Positions 16,508-25,258 are shown, counted from the stretch's first letter. The stretch: 64,000 nt of DNA from Pedobacter frigidisoli (GCF_004331675.1 NZ_SJSN01000007.1:186001-250000), one strand, 5' to 3'. Translations and numbers: made by a program. Notes: generated by a model from the sequence alone, not told the origin.

Positions 16508-17881
16508 ATGTTAGATTCATTAAAGAAAATGTTTTCGGGTAACGAAGCCGATGTTCCGGTAAATACAGGCAGCAAACCTGATATTTCACGGGTAAAATCT
16601 GCGGAGTTGTACGAGAAATCAAAAACGTATTTCCCGGGTGGGGTAAATTCACCAGTTCGGGCTTTTAAGTCGGTTTATGGAACGCCACTTTTTATTGAAA
16701 AGGGCGATGGATGTTATATTTGGGATGCTGATGGTAATCAATTCATTGATTTCTGTGGAAGCTGGGGACCACTGATTTTGGGACATAACAACCCTAAAAT
16801 CCGTGAGAAAGTTACTGAAGTGATGCAGAACGGAATGAGTTTTGGTGCGCCAACAGCTTTGGAAAACGAATTGGCAGAATTGATTATAAAAAACAATCGT
16901 TTTGTAGAAAAAATTCGTTTTACAAGTTCTGGAACGGAAGCAGTGATGTCGGCGATTCGTTTGGCAAGAGGTTTTACGGGCAGAGATAAAATTCTAAAAT
17001 TCGAGGGTTGTTACCATGGACATAGCGATTCGCTTTTGGTTAAAGCAGGGTCTGGTTTGGTTACTTTTGGCGAGACTTCTTCTGCAGGGGTTCCAAAATC
17101 ATTCGCTGAAGAAACGATTGTAATTCCTTTGAATGATGCCAATGCAATTGAACAAGCCTTTGTGCAGTTTAAAGACCAAATTGCTGCGGTAATTATCGAG
17201 GGTATTCCTGCTAATAATGGTTTAATTATTCAGGATGAAGAATACATTCATTTCTTGCGTAAAATATGTACAGAGAACAATTCGCTTTTAATTTTTGATG
17301 AAGTAATTACTGGTTTCAGGGTAGGTTTTGAGGGTGCGGCAGCATATTATAACGTTATTCCTGATATTGTCACTTATGGAAAAATCATCGGTGGCGGTTT
17401 GCCAGTTGGTATGTATGGTGCGTCGAATGCAATTATGGCGCACATTTCGCCTGATGGCGGTGTTTACCAAGCTGGTACTCTATCTGGAAATCCGGTGGCG
17501 ATGGCTGCAGGTATTGCAACTTTAACTGAGTTGAATAAATCGGGTTTCTATAAAGACTTGAACAACAAAACACAAGACTTCGTAGCCAGTATTCAGCGTT
17601 TTGCTACGGCTAGAAATTATAAGTTTAAAGTATTTACAGTTGGCTCTATTTTTTGGTTTGCATTTACGGATAAGGATAAAATTCAGTCGGCTGATGATAT
17701 CGATGCAAGTAGCATGGAGAAATTTAAAATCATGCACCGTGAGTTGTTGAACCGTGGAATTTATTTAGGTCCATCGGGGTATGAAGTTGGTTTAGTAGCT
17801 TCAGCACATACGAAAATAGAATTGGAGAAAGCGAAGAGGGCGATTTTTGAGGCATTGGATTTGGTTTTCAGGTCGTCGTAG
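16508..17881 (+). CDS. hemL: glutamate-1-semialdehyde 2,1-aminomutase
   Basis: HemL isomerises glutamate-1-semialdehyde to 5-aminolevulinate with pyridoxal phosphate and works directly after HemA. The 457-residue protein contains YFPGGVNSPVRAF, the cofactor pocket SSGTEAVMSAIRLARG, and the PLP lysine Lys292 in VTYGKIIGGGLPVG. About 30 residues precede the usual family start (SAELYEKSKTYFPGG). They begin with an ATG and a plausible spacing, so I keep this start, but the extension may not be translated. Confidence 0.94.
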   Translation: MLDSLKKMFSGNEADVPVNTGSKPDISRVKSAELYEKSKTYFPGGVNSPVRAFKSVYGTPLFIEKGDGCYIWDADGNQFIDFCGSWGPLILGHNNPKIREKVTEVMQNGMSFGAPTALENELAELIIKNNRFVEKIRFTSSGTEAVMSAIRLARGFTGRDKILKFEGCYHGHSDSLLVKAGSGLVTFGETSSAGVPKSFAEETIVIPLNDANAIEQAFVQFKDQIAAVIIEGIPANNGLIIQDEEYIHFLRKICTENNSLLIFDEVITGFRVGFEGAAAYYNVIPDIVTYGKIIGGGLPVGMYGASNAIMAHISPDGGVYQAGTLSGNPVAMAAGIATLTELNKSGFYKDLNNKTQDFVASIQRFATARNYKFKVFTVGSIFWFAFTDKDKIQSADDIDASSMEKFKIMHRELLNRGIYLGPSGYEVGLVASAHTKIELEKAKRAIFEALDLVFRSS

Positions 17882-17983
17882 CATCAGCCCTTGCGGCTGA
17901 TAAGTTTTTACAACAGGGGAAATGGAGGTTATCTCAGAAAATAAAGAGTTTTAACCATATAAGGAAATATAAGCTCAATAAGT

Positions 17984-18068
17984 CGTCATTACGAGGTAAT
18001 AAGCAATCTTAAAGCTTTGGGTTTAAAATAACGATGATTGTAAGATTGCTTCGTTCCTCGCAATGACG
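17984..18068. repeat. P1 palindrome
   Basis: The left arm starts with CGTCATTACGAGG and the right arm ends with CCTCGCAATGACG. The core pair AGCAATCTTA / TAAGATTGCT flanks a central loop. It is followed within 20 bases by composite copy D. Confidence 0.8.
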
Positions 18069-18086
18069 AGAGCGTAAAGAAACTTT

Positions 18087-18287
18087 GAGGGGAACTCCCC
18101 TCCTTATTTTCAAGGAGGGGTTGGGGGTGGTTTTTTAGTTTATTGTAGAATCCCGAATTATCTAAACCCGATTGAAGTGAATGCCGGTTTTTCATCGGCA
18201 GAAACGAAAAGCGGGACCGAAATAACAGAAATGAACAGAAACCTGCTTTCCAAATAATAAGAATTAAATGATTCGTGAGGACACGAA
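18087..18287 (+). repeat. composite repeat array, copy D (P3-like + P6 + tail palindrome)
   Basis: A GC-rich P3-like segment (18087-18131) is followed by P6 (18158-18258, motifs AAACCCGATTGAAGTG and AAAAGCGGGACCGAAATAAC) with a short GCCG/CGGC hairpin in its core. The tail palindrome TTCGTGAGGACACGAA is at 18272-18287. Together with the P1 palindrome and a P2 fragment at 18311-18332 it fills the gene-free stretch 17882-18334. Confidence 0.75.
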
Positions 18288-18334
18288 CCATGTCGAAAAT
18301 TAATAAATTAAAGCCCCTTTAGGGGTTGGGGTGT

Positions 18335-19201
18335 ATGAAGAAATCCATTATCATATTTTACGCGTTATTGCTCTACGCACTAATCCAGCTCATTTCTTGG
18401 GGAACCTTGGTAGTGCGTTTGCAGCCCAGCCGCATGACGATGATTATGGGAGAGGGCTCGGTATTTTTATTTCTTCTTTGTATTGGTGGTTATTTCCTGC
18501 ATCAATCGTTAAAGCGTGAAGATAAATTAAGGGAGCAACAGCAGAACTTTTTAATGTCGATTACGCATGAGCTGAAGTCGCCTTTGGCTGCGATAAAACT
18601 TTCTATCCAGACTATTGTTAAGAGAGATTTAGACAAAGCAAGGCAATTATCTTTGCTAAATAATTCTTTAAAAGACATCGAACGTTTGGATGATTTGGTG
18701 GAAAATATGTTGCTAGCAACCAAGATTGAAAACCGTTCTTACACCTTTCCGAAAGAGGAATTTAATTTCTCGGAATTGGTTTATAAAATTACAGACAGGC
18801 TGCAAGTTCACTCTTGTGGTAATGAACAACTCATAAATGCCCATATTCAGCCAAATTTGCAGTTAATGGGTGACAAGTTTGCCTTATCGTCAGTAGTTAC
18901 GAATTTAATCGAAAATGCGGTGAAGTATTCTAGTCCTTGCGATGAGATAAATGTGTCTTTGGACAAGATAGACGGGCATTTGAGATTAAGTGTAACGGAT
19001 AAAGGACCAGGTATTTCAGATGCCGAAAAAATGTTGATATTTGATAAGTTTTACCGCGTTGGTAATGAGAATGTCAGGAAAGCGAAAGGAACAGGTTTAG
19101 GCTTGTTTATTGTGAAAGAGGTTTTACAATACCATGATGCAGATATTACAGTAAAAGACAATTTGCCTCAAGGAAGTATTTTTGAAGTAACATTTAGTTA
19201 A
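18335..19201 (+). CDS. sensor histidine kinase
   Basis: The 288-residue kinase (from ATG 18335) has two transmembrane helices (about residues 4-27 and 39-56) with only about 12 residues between them, so it has almost no periplasmic sensor. The HisKA domain carries His78 in SITHELKSPLAA. HATPase motifs follow: NLIENAVKYS (N-box), DKGPGI (G1), and GTGLGLFIVKE (G2). An upstream TTG at 18326 would add three residues but lies inside a P2 repeat, so I prefer the ATG. Eight bases separate it from its response-regulator gene. The signal is unknown; heme or membrane state is a guess from the location. Confidence 0.88.
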   Translation: MKKSIIIFYALLLYALIQLISWGTLVVRLQPSRMTMIMGEGSVFLFLLCIGGYFLHQSLKREDKLREQQQNFLMSITHELKSPLAAIKLSIQTIVKRDLDKARQLSLLNNSLKDIERLDDLVENMLLATKIENRSYTFPKEEFNFSELVYKITDRLQVHSCGNEQLINAHIQPNLQLMGDKFALSSVVTNLIENAVKYSSPCDEINVSLDKIDGHLRLSVTDKGPGISDAEKMLIFDKFYRVGNENVRKAKGTGLGLFIVKEVLQYHDADITVKDNLPQGSIFEVTFS

Positions 19202-19209
19202 TCTCAATT

Positions 19210-19914
19210 ATGTCACAAAAATTAAGAATTCTATTGGTAGAAGACGAGGACCACTTGTTAGATGCTATCAAATTAAACCTCGAACTTGAGGGTTATAAAG
19301 TTCACGCCGTTAAAGATGGCAAAACCGCTCTTAAAATATTCAAAGAAGAACGCTTCAATCTAATTATTTTAGATGTGATGTTGCCTGAGATGGATGGTTT
19401 CCAGGTTTGCGAGACAATTCGTTTGGAGAATGCAGAAGTTCCGATTATGTTTTTAACAGCTAAAAACACTTCAGAAGACCGTGTTTTAGGTTTGAAAAAA
19501 GGAGCTGACGATTATTTAGTTAAGCCTTTCAACTTGGAAGAATTAATTCTTCGTGTTGGTATTTTGGTTAAACGCAGCTTGAAATCTGATGATTTAAAAG
19601 AATTAAATTCTTACAAAATCGGTGATAAAACAATCTATTTTAATTCTTTCGAATTGAAACATGATGATGGTACAATTACACCGTTAACCAAGAAAGAAAC
19701 GATGTTGTTGAAACTCTTAATCGAGCGTAAAAATGATGCGGTTTCTCGTGAGCAGATTTTAGAAACGGTTTGGAATTATGATGTTTATCCATCGACAAGA
19801 ACGATTGATAATTTTATTCTAACGTTCCGTAAGTATTTCGAGCCAGACCAGAAAAATCCAGTTTATTTCCACTCTATTCGTGGTGTAGGTTATAAGTTCA
19901 CTGATATTCATTAA
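19210..19914 (+). CDS. response regulator transcription factor, OmpR/PhoB type
   Basis: The 234-residue protein has a receiver domain at 1-120 with acidic pocket EDED, phosphoacceptor Asp55 (LIILDVMLPEMDG) and conserved Lys in DDYLVKPF. The C-terminal winged-helix domain is at 135-232 (LTKKETMLLKLLI, VSREQILETVWNYD, IRGVGYKF). It is the partner of the preceding kinase. Its stop codon shares a base with the ATG of the next gene. Targets cannot be read from the sequence; regulation of neighbouring hem genes is possible but not shown. Confidence 0.92.
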   Translation: MSQKLRILLVEDEDHLLDAIKLNLELEGYKVHAVKDGKTALKIFKEERFNLIILDVMLPEMDGFQVCETIRLENAEVPIMFLTAKNTSEDRVLGLKKGADDYLVKPFNLEELILRVGILVKRSLKSDDLKELNSYKIGDKTIYFNSFELKHDDGTITPLTKKETMLLKLLIERKNDAVSREQILETVWNYDVYPSTRTIDNFILTFRKYFEPDQKNPVYFHSIRGVGYKFTDIH

Positions 19915-20429
19915 TGTACAATAATAAAGGCAGATATGCTTTGATGGCAGTTTTTCTGCTGGCCGGGTTGGTTTGTATTTTCTACAAGCAATACGAGCTG
20001 GCTGCTGTTTCAGGGTTATTATTTGCTTTTGTTGTTTGGAGCCATTTTAAACATAGTTCAGTTTTAATGGCATCAAAGTATTTTAAGAATAACGAATTCG
20101 GAAAAACTAGAGCGCTATTGGCTGAAGTGGGAAATCCTGAGCGATTGGCTAAAAGTCGCAGAGGATATTACGAGTTTATGCAGGGGAATATGGCCTTGAA
20201 AGAGGAAGATTACGACAAAGCTGAATATCATTTTCAGTTGGCGAGTCGTTATCCTGTTGGCGGTAAGAATCAGAAATCTTATGTACTGATACATCTGACT
20301 ACGATTGCTTTACGTAAAAAAGATAAAGAGCGGGCTGAGGCTTATTTAAAATTGGCTACAGAACTTGCAGAATCATCACGCTCAAAGGATATAATTGTTA
20401 AGCTAGAAAAGGAAATAAGTAAATTATAA
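19914..20429 (+). CDS. membrane protein with TPR-like helices
   Basis: The 171-residue protein has two closely spaced hydrophobic helices (residues 8-24 and 28-45) followed by helical repeats of TPR character (YYEFMQGNMALKEEDYDKAEYHFQLASR, IALRKKDKERAEAYLKLATELAE). It overlaps the response regulator stop by one base and so is translated with it. It may act with the two-component system at the membrane. No specific function is recognised. Confidence 0.65.
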   Translation: MYNNKGRYALMAVFLLAGLVCIFYKQYELAAVSGLLFAFVVWSHFKHSSVLMASKYFKNNEFGKTRALLAEVGNPERLAKSRRGYYEFMQGNMALKEEDYDKAEYHFQLASRYPVGGKNQKSYVLIHLTTIALRKKDKERAEAYLKLATELAESSRSKDIIVKLEKEISKL

Positions 20430-20502
20430 TATTATTATTGTCATTTTGAATAACGAGGCATCGCTTTAGGAATAAAAAGGTACTTCGTTTTTTTTTTATT
20501 TA

Positions 20503-20510
20503 TACATTTG
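20503..20510 (+). promoter_or_regulatory. possible -7 element upstream of hemE
   Basis: TACATTTG fits TAnnTTTG and would start transcription about 110 bases before hemE. The intervening leader contains the P10 hairpin ATGCTGAA..TTCAGCAT (20555-20575). Confidence 0.35.
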
Positions 20511-20554
20511 CGGAATTAAAATTTTTTAGCCCGCTAGTCCCTCAAGAATTCGTC

Positions 20555-20575
20555 ATGCTGAATTTATTTCAGCAT
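20555..20575. repeat. P10 hairpin upstream of hemE
   Basis: The perfect 8-bp arms ATGCTGAA and TTCAGCAT surround a five-base loop. The same type recurs at 50808-50864 and 59771-59851. Confidence 0.65.
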
Positions 20576-20630
20576 CTTGTAGAAAGGGGTTTTGGATTAG
20601 TCCTTTAACGAACGCGATACAAAATATACC

Positions 20631-21656
20631 ATGAAGAATAATTTATTTTTAGACGCTGCATTTTCAAAACAAACCGAACGCCCGCCAGTATGGATGATGC
20701 GTCAGGCAGGTCGTTTTATGCCACAATATTGGGAGATTAAAAACAAATACTCTTTTTTAGAGATGTGCAAAACCCCAGAAATTGCAGCTGATGTTACCAT
20801 GTTACCTGTTGATTTATTAGGCATTGATGCAGCGATTTTATTCTGTGATATTTTAGTAACTGGCGAGGCCATGGGCGGCGATTTGAGTTTCACTCAAGGC
20901 GTTGGTCCTAAGTTTGCAAACCCAGTTCGCACCGCACAAGATGTAGAAAACTTAAATGTTGATTGTTTAGATGAATTGCAATACGTTGCCGATGCGATTA
21001 AAGTGATTCAACAACGTTTGGATGGTAACATTCCTTTAATTGGTTTCGCGGGTGCGCCTTTTACAGTGATGAGTTACTTAATTGAGGGTGGTTCTTCTAA
21101 AGATTTTAAATTAACTAAACTTTTCATTCATAACCAACCAGAGTTAGCGCATAAGCTTTTAGCTAAAATTGCAAAGGTTACTGCTGATTATTTGAATCTT
21201 CAAATTGCTGCGGGTGTTAACGCCGTTCAGATTTTCGATAGCTGGGCACTTGCTTTATCTTGGAACGATTACCAGGAATTTTCACACCGTTATATCCAGG
21301 AGATTATTTCGAACTTAAATAGAAAAGATATTCCTGTAATTTCTTTCTGTAAGGGAAGTTCGGTTTTTGCGCCGATTATGGCTGAGGCAAAACCTGATGT
21401 GATTTCGGTAGATTGGAACGCAGATTTATTGAACATCAAAAATGCTTTACCAGCTGGGATTGCAGTTCAGGGAAATTTAGACCCGCACATTTTATATGCA
21501 GACCAATCGGTAATCAAGGCACAAATTCACAAACTTTTCGAGCGCATGCGTGGAACGGAAGGATTTATTTTCAATTTGGGTCATGGTATTATGCCAGATA
21601 TTCCTTTCGATAATGTGAAATATGCGATTGATGTGGTTAAGGAGTTTAGGTATTAA
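20631..21656 (+). CDS. hemE: uroporphyrinogen decarboxylase
   Basis: HemE decarboxylates uroporphyrinogen III to coproporphyrinogen III. The 341-residue protein carries the signature PPVWMMRQAGRFMPQY near residues 18-33, FCDILV, the second signature GFAGAPFTVMSYLIEGG, and NLGHGIMPD near the end. The length matches the family. It follows the two-component genes on the same strand, so the locus now covers all steps from glutamyl-tRNA to coproporphyrinogen III. No hemN, hemF or hemH lies in the window. Confidence 0.95.
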   Translation: MKNNLFLDAAFSKQTERPPVWMMRQAGRFMPQYWEIKNKYSFLEMCKTPEIAADVTMLPVDLLGIDAAILFCDILVTGEAMGGDLSFTQGVGPKFANPVRTAQDVENLNVDCLDELQYVADAIKVIQQRLDGNIPLIGFAGAPFTVMSYLIEGGSSKDFKLTKLFIHNQPELAHKLLAKIAKVTADYLNLQIAAGVNAVQIFDSWALALSWNDYQEFSHRYIQEIISNLNRKDIPVISFCKGSSVFAPIMAEAKPDVISVDWNADLLNIKNALPAGIAVQGNLDPHILYADQSVIKAQIHKLFERMRGTEGFIFNLGHGIMPDIPFDNVKYAIDVVKEFRY

Positions 21657-21699
21657 ATTACAAGTCATTTTCTTATATTAGCATAAATAATTTTTATTC

Positions 21700-21933
21700 A
21701 TGACTGTTATATCACTACAAGACGAAGATAAATTACCAATTAAACAGGTAATTGATGCCATAGATAAAACTATGGATGATGTTCTTCGTGTAGTTGACGC
21801 CATGAATTTAGGTAGAACTGAAGTTAAAGCTGATGGGGTTTACAGAACTTTCAACAATGGAGAAACAATAAAAATTTCTTCAGGAAGTTTCGCAAAAAAA
21901 AGGGTTAATAATAAGAGGATTAAACTTTTTTAA
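21700..21933 (+). CDS. small protein upstream of zeta-like ATPase, possible antitoxin
   Basis: The 77-residue protein is mostly helical in its first half (PIKQVIDAIDKTMDDVLRVV) and ends with a basic tail (KKRVNNKRIKLF). It does not match a family I can name. It ends two bases before the zeta-like gene, which is the usual antitoxin-toxin order. I infer that it is an antitoxin-like partner; this is not shown by any motif. Confidence 0.55.
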   Translation: MTVISLQDEDKLPIKQVIDAIDKTMDDVLRVVDAMNLGRTEVKADGVYRTFNNGETIKISSGSFAKKRVNNKRIKLF

Positions 21934-21935
21934 TA

Positions 21936-22682
21936 ATGGCTATAAAGCCTAAGCTAAGGGTTTTTGCAGGACCTAATGGTTCTGGTAAAACCACTCTATA
22001 CAATTCCATAAAACCTATTTATTTCTCGACACGGATTTTTGTTAATGCCGATAATTTGGAGTCAGATTTTAAGAAGAATAATTTTCTAAATCTTTCAGAA
22101 TTTGATATTATTTGTTCACAAACTGAATTCGAAGAATTCTATTTGCTAAATGGCTTGTTTACTAAAGCTGATTTCAAAACAGATAGCTGGAATTTAGTTA
22201 TAAAAGAAAACGTTATTGTAAAAGGTGAAAGTGATTATATTGATTATAATTCCTATCACTTTGCAATAATAGCTGACTTTATTCGCCACAAGCTAATTGA
22301 AGCTAAAAAATCATTTTCTTTCGAAACGGTTTTCTCACATCCCTCGAAATAGAAACTCATTGAATTTGCACACCAAAATAATTACAAGATTTATCTATAC
22401 TTTATTGGAACGGAAACGCCTGCGATGAATTTAGAGCGAGTAAAGGATAGAGTAAAAAAGGGTGGTCATTTTGTTGATGATGATAAAATAGAAAAGCGTT
22501 ATTTCCTTACAATGGATTTACTTATAGATATGTTAAAAGAGGTCGATGAAACGTATCTTTGGGATAATTCAGGCACTAGGCATAATTATTTAGGGGATAT
22601 TAAGGACGGAATTTTGAATCTCGAGTTTCTGAATATTCCAAATTGGGTTGATACCTATATTCTGAATAAAATTAAATCATGA
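21936..22682 (+). pseudogene. zeta-toxin-like P-loop ATPase, interrupted by an in-frame TAG
   Basis: The frame starts with a Walker A motif (FAGPNGSGKTTLY, residues 11-23) and continues with FVNADNL and SFETVFSHPSK, as in zeta toxins and related UDP-sugar or nucleotide kinases. A TAG at 22350-22352 stops it at 138 residues. The same frame continues without shift (KLIEFAHQNNYKIYLYFIGTE, then RVKDRVKKGGHFV) to a TGA at 22680-22682, giving about 248 residues in all. The second half holds the conserved Arg-rich region, so the short product should be inactive. A single base change or a sequencing error would restore it. Confidence 0.8.
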
Positions 22683-23239
22683 TAGAAAACCTACAGCCAT
22701 ATTATTACTACTTTCTTGCGGTACATATCGTATTCGTAATTAGTTGGATGGCAGGCTTGTTCTATATCTTAAGTCTTTTCATTTATCATACCGAAGCCAA
22801 CGAAAAATCAGAGCCTGAAAAAAGTATTCTTGTGAATCAGTTTACAAAAATGGAGGCTACTTTGTGGAAAATCATTGCCACTCCTGCAATGATTATTTCA
22901 GTTTTGGCTGGTGTCTCCATGCTATCCCTGCGTCCGGGACTGCTGCAGGCAGATTGGATGCATGTCAAACTTGGTTTCGTGGTAGGATTATTAATCTACC
23001 ATTTCATTTGCCAAAATATTGTTAAGCAGCTAAAAGAGGGGCAGTTTAAATTAAGCAGTTTTCAACTTCGTTTATGGCGAGAATTGGCAACTATTTTTAT
23101 GATTGCCATCGTCTTCGTTGTTATTCTCAAAAATGCAATTAACTGGATTTATGGTCTGATTGGCATCATGGGCGTTGCAATGGCGATTATGATTGCGGTT
23201 AAGCTATATAAGAATTATCGTAAGAAACGCGGTGAATAG
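22679..23239 (+). CDS. hemJ: protoporphyrinogen oxidase, HemJ type
   Basis: The 186-residue protein has five hydrophobic segments. It keeps the two family-conserved residues His16 (FLAVHIVFVISWMAGLFYI) and Lys97 (DWMHVKLGFVVGLLIYH). HemJ (formerly UPF0093) oxidises protoporphyrinogen IX to protoporphyrin IX in bacteria lacking HemG or HemY. Its ATG overlaps the TGA of the decayed zeta-like gene (ATGA), so expression may depend on upstream transcription. Being inside the hem locus strengthens the call. Confidence 0.88.
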   Translation: MIENLQPYYYYFLAVHIVFVISWMAGLFYILSLFIYHTEANEKSEPEKSILVNQFTKMEATLWKIIATPAMIISVLAGVSMLSLRPGLLQADWMHVKLGFVVGLLIYHFICQNIVKQLKEGQFKLSSFQLRLWRELATIFMIAIVFVVILKNAINWIYGLIGIMGVAMAIMIAVKLYKNYRKKRGE

Positions 23240-23249
23240 CTTTTTACCC

Positions 23250-23385
23250 CCAAGACACGAAGAGGACCAAGATAAATTATAATTCATTTTGATGTTAAAC
23301 TTCGTGTCCTTTGTGGCTTAGTGGTTAAACAGAAAACTTTCTTTGTTTTCTTTGCGTAAACTTCCCATTCTTTGCGGTTAAATAA
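23250..23385. repeat. P7-type repeat cluster
   Basis: Phrases such as AAGACACGAAGAGGACCAAG, CTTCGTGTCCTTTGTGGCTT and TTTGCGGTTAAAT are low-complexity intergenic repeats typical of Bacteroidota. They separate hemJ from the next gene. No coding signal is visible. Confidence 0.55.
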
Positions 23386-23399
23386 ACAAAAAACTATCC

Positions 23400-23407
23400 T
23401 AAATTTG
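23400..23407 (+). promoter_or_regulatory. -7 element upstream of beta-barrel gene
   Basis: TAAATTTG matches TAnnTTTG and lies 19 bases before the ATG at 23427. Confidence 0.45.
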
Positions 23408-23426
23408 GGCAACAAAAACCAAGCGC

Positions 23427-24575
23427 ATGTTTACAAACACGGGTCTGAAAAAGACCTTACTCCTAATATCATTTCTTTTTACTTCTTATTTTGCCTCTGC
23501 ACAGTTTAATCAATCGGCTTTAGAAAACAGAATTCGTCCGGATAGTAGTTTAACTAACGAAGTTCACTTTAATTTCTACAATTTCAATTACGTTCGTAAT
23601 TACGAGTATACCAATGATTTTCATGATGGTTATACTTTGTATGGAACGCAGTTGCAGCCACAGATTGTTTATTACGCACATCCTAACTTAGCTATAACGG
23701 CAGGCGCTTTTATTCGTAAGGACTTTGGCAGAAACGGAATATCGGATGCGAAACCCTTGTTTAGTTTAAAATACCATAAGCGTAATTTAACTTTGATTTT
23801 TGGAAGTTTAGAGGGAGGAATTCAGCATAAATACATTGAACCACTTTATGATTTCGAAAGAACAATTACTACGCCAATTGAATATGGAACACAACTATTG
23901 GTGGAGCGTAAAAAGTTTACATTAGATGCCTGGATAGCCTGGCAAAAAATGATTTATAAAGGCGAGCCAGCCAAAGAAGAAATCATCGGTGGTTTATCCA
24001 CAGAAACTTTTCTACTGAAAACGGATAACTGGAAACTGAGTATTCCTGCTCAGTTTTTGGCTTTTCACCAAGGCGGACAAATTGATGTGTTAAAGGAAAT
24101 TCCGATTAGTACGGTTTTTAATGGAGCAGCAGGATTGAAATTACATAAGGAAATTAACGCCAACATCAAACAGGTTTATACCGATAATTATATCGCTGTT
24201 TACAAGGATTTTTCGCCCGATAAACGATGTGCTTTCGAGGGTGGTTTTGGTTTGTGGTTAAACGCTGGTGTAGAAAGTAAATGGGGTAGTTTGGTTGCAT
24301 CGTATTGGAAAGGAAATAATTTCATCTCTATTAAAGGTATGCCTTTGTATGAATCGGTTTCGAGTAATCTATATACGAACGGCCTAAAGCAAAGTGGAAG
24401 AAACGTCGTTTCACTGCGCTATGCTTATCAAAAGGAACTGATTCCGCATTTATATCTTGATGTTCGCTTTGAACCGCATATTGATTTGGATAATACAGAT
24501 AAACAATTGCAGTTTAATCATTCATTTTTCTTGACTTACAAACAGGATTTTAAATTGTTTAAGGTTAAGAAGTAA
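23427..24575 (+). CDS. exported protein, probable outer-membrane beta-barrel
   Basis: The 382-residue protein starts with a signal peptide (KKTLLLISFLFTSYFASAQ, cleavage after about residue 25). The mature part has many alternating aromatic/polar segments (VHFNFYNFNYVRNYEY, HLYLDVRFEPHIDL) and ends in a strand with Phe and Lys, as in outer-membrane barrels. I do not recognise the family. It has its own TAnnTTTG element, so it is probably a single-gene unit. A link to heme acquisition or export would be a guess from location alone. Confidence 0.6.
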   Translation: MFTNTGLKKTLLLISFLFTSYFASAQFNQSALENRIRPDSSLTNEVHFNFYNFNYVRNYEYTNDFHDGYTLYGTQLQPQIVYYAHPNLAITAGAFIRKDFGRNGISDAKPLFSLKYHKRNLTLIFGSLEGGIQHKYIEPLYDFERTITTPIEYGTQLLVERKKFTLDAWIAWQKMIYKGEPAKEEIIGGLSTETFLLKTDNWKLSIPAQFLAFHQGGQIDVLKEIPISTVFNGAAGLKLHKEINANIKQVYTDNYIAVYKDFSPDKRCAFEGGFGLWLNAGVESKWGSLVASYWKGNNFISIKGMPLYESVSSNLYTNGLKQSGRNVVSLRYAYQKELIPHLYLDVRFEPHIDLDNTDKQLQFNHSFFLTYKQDFKLFKVKK

Positions 24576-24918
24576 AATTTTGTCTCGGCCAGAAGAGCTT
24601 TTTTCTTTTGACAACAAAATTGCCAGCTGAAAATTTTTGTATTTAAGTTAGTGATTTGGCTTGGACGGTGAATCCCCAAAAATTTGTTAGGCTGGGCTTA
24701 AGGTTAACGAAGATTTTATGCTAGGGCCTTGCTGGATGAAAATAAAATCAATTGCATTAAAAAACAGTCAGCTGAAGCAGACGGCAATGAAATGCAATTT
24801 GCTTAAAAATATCGCTATTCTTTGCCGTTGGCTTCAGCCAACGGAACTATGAAAATGCTTTTCGGCTTTAGCCAAATTTTTGCGCTTTGCTGGTTTCATT
24901 TCCTGCAATATCCTGAGT
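24576..24918. other. gene-free stretch with repeat fragments
   Basis: The first bases resemble the start of composite copy A (GGCCAGAAGAGCTTTTTTCT). A perfect 9-bp palindrome CCGTTGGCT..AGCCAACGG lies at 24825-24844. Short frames here run through repeats and are not considered genes. Confidence 0.5.
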
Positions 24919-25110
24919 TTATAAACCCGATAGGAGTGGAAATACTTTTTGTTTGCAGCAACCTTGAATCTGCTGTCATGCTGAGGCACGAAGCATCTGC
25001 AAACGATGAAACAGATGCTTCGTACCTCAGCATGACAGAAGTTTGAAAAAGATTCTAATGGATAGTGGGACTAACGCCTCAAAAAACCTACTGCCGTTGC
25101 TTTCCAAATC
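24919..25110 (+). repeat. composite repeat, copy E (P6 with a P1-type core)
   Basis: The P6 framework (AAACCCGATAGGAGTGGAAA.., GATAGTGGGACTAACGC) surrounds an embedded palindrome at 24973-25038 with arms CTGTCATGCTGAGG and CCTCAGCATGACAG. The palindrome is a variant of P1. This copy shows the nested construction clearly. Confidence 0.75.
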
Positions 25111-25258
25111 AAAAAACTATATCTTTCTGTAAATTTATATATCATTTATCTTGTTGATAATCAGTTGATAAAAATAAAATTTAACTTTTATTTAACTATT
25201 TCTTACTTCTCATGCAACCAATGTTTGTAATCTGTCATCTTCTATATACAAACACACA

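Noticed and set aside
17989..18291. Open frame of 100 codons on the minus strand
   Set aside because: It reads across P1, P3 and P6 repeats upstream of the kinase gene; similar frames appear wherever these repeats lie together.
22350..22352. Programmed read-through or recoding of the TAG in the zeta-like gene
   Set aside because: No recoding signal such as a downstream hairpin or SECIS-like element was seen, and two other genes in the window show similar simple damage.
24822..25046. Open frame of 74 codons on the plus strand
   Set aside because: It runs through a palindrome and a composite repeat, has no domain, and its sequence is explained by the repeats.
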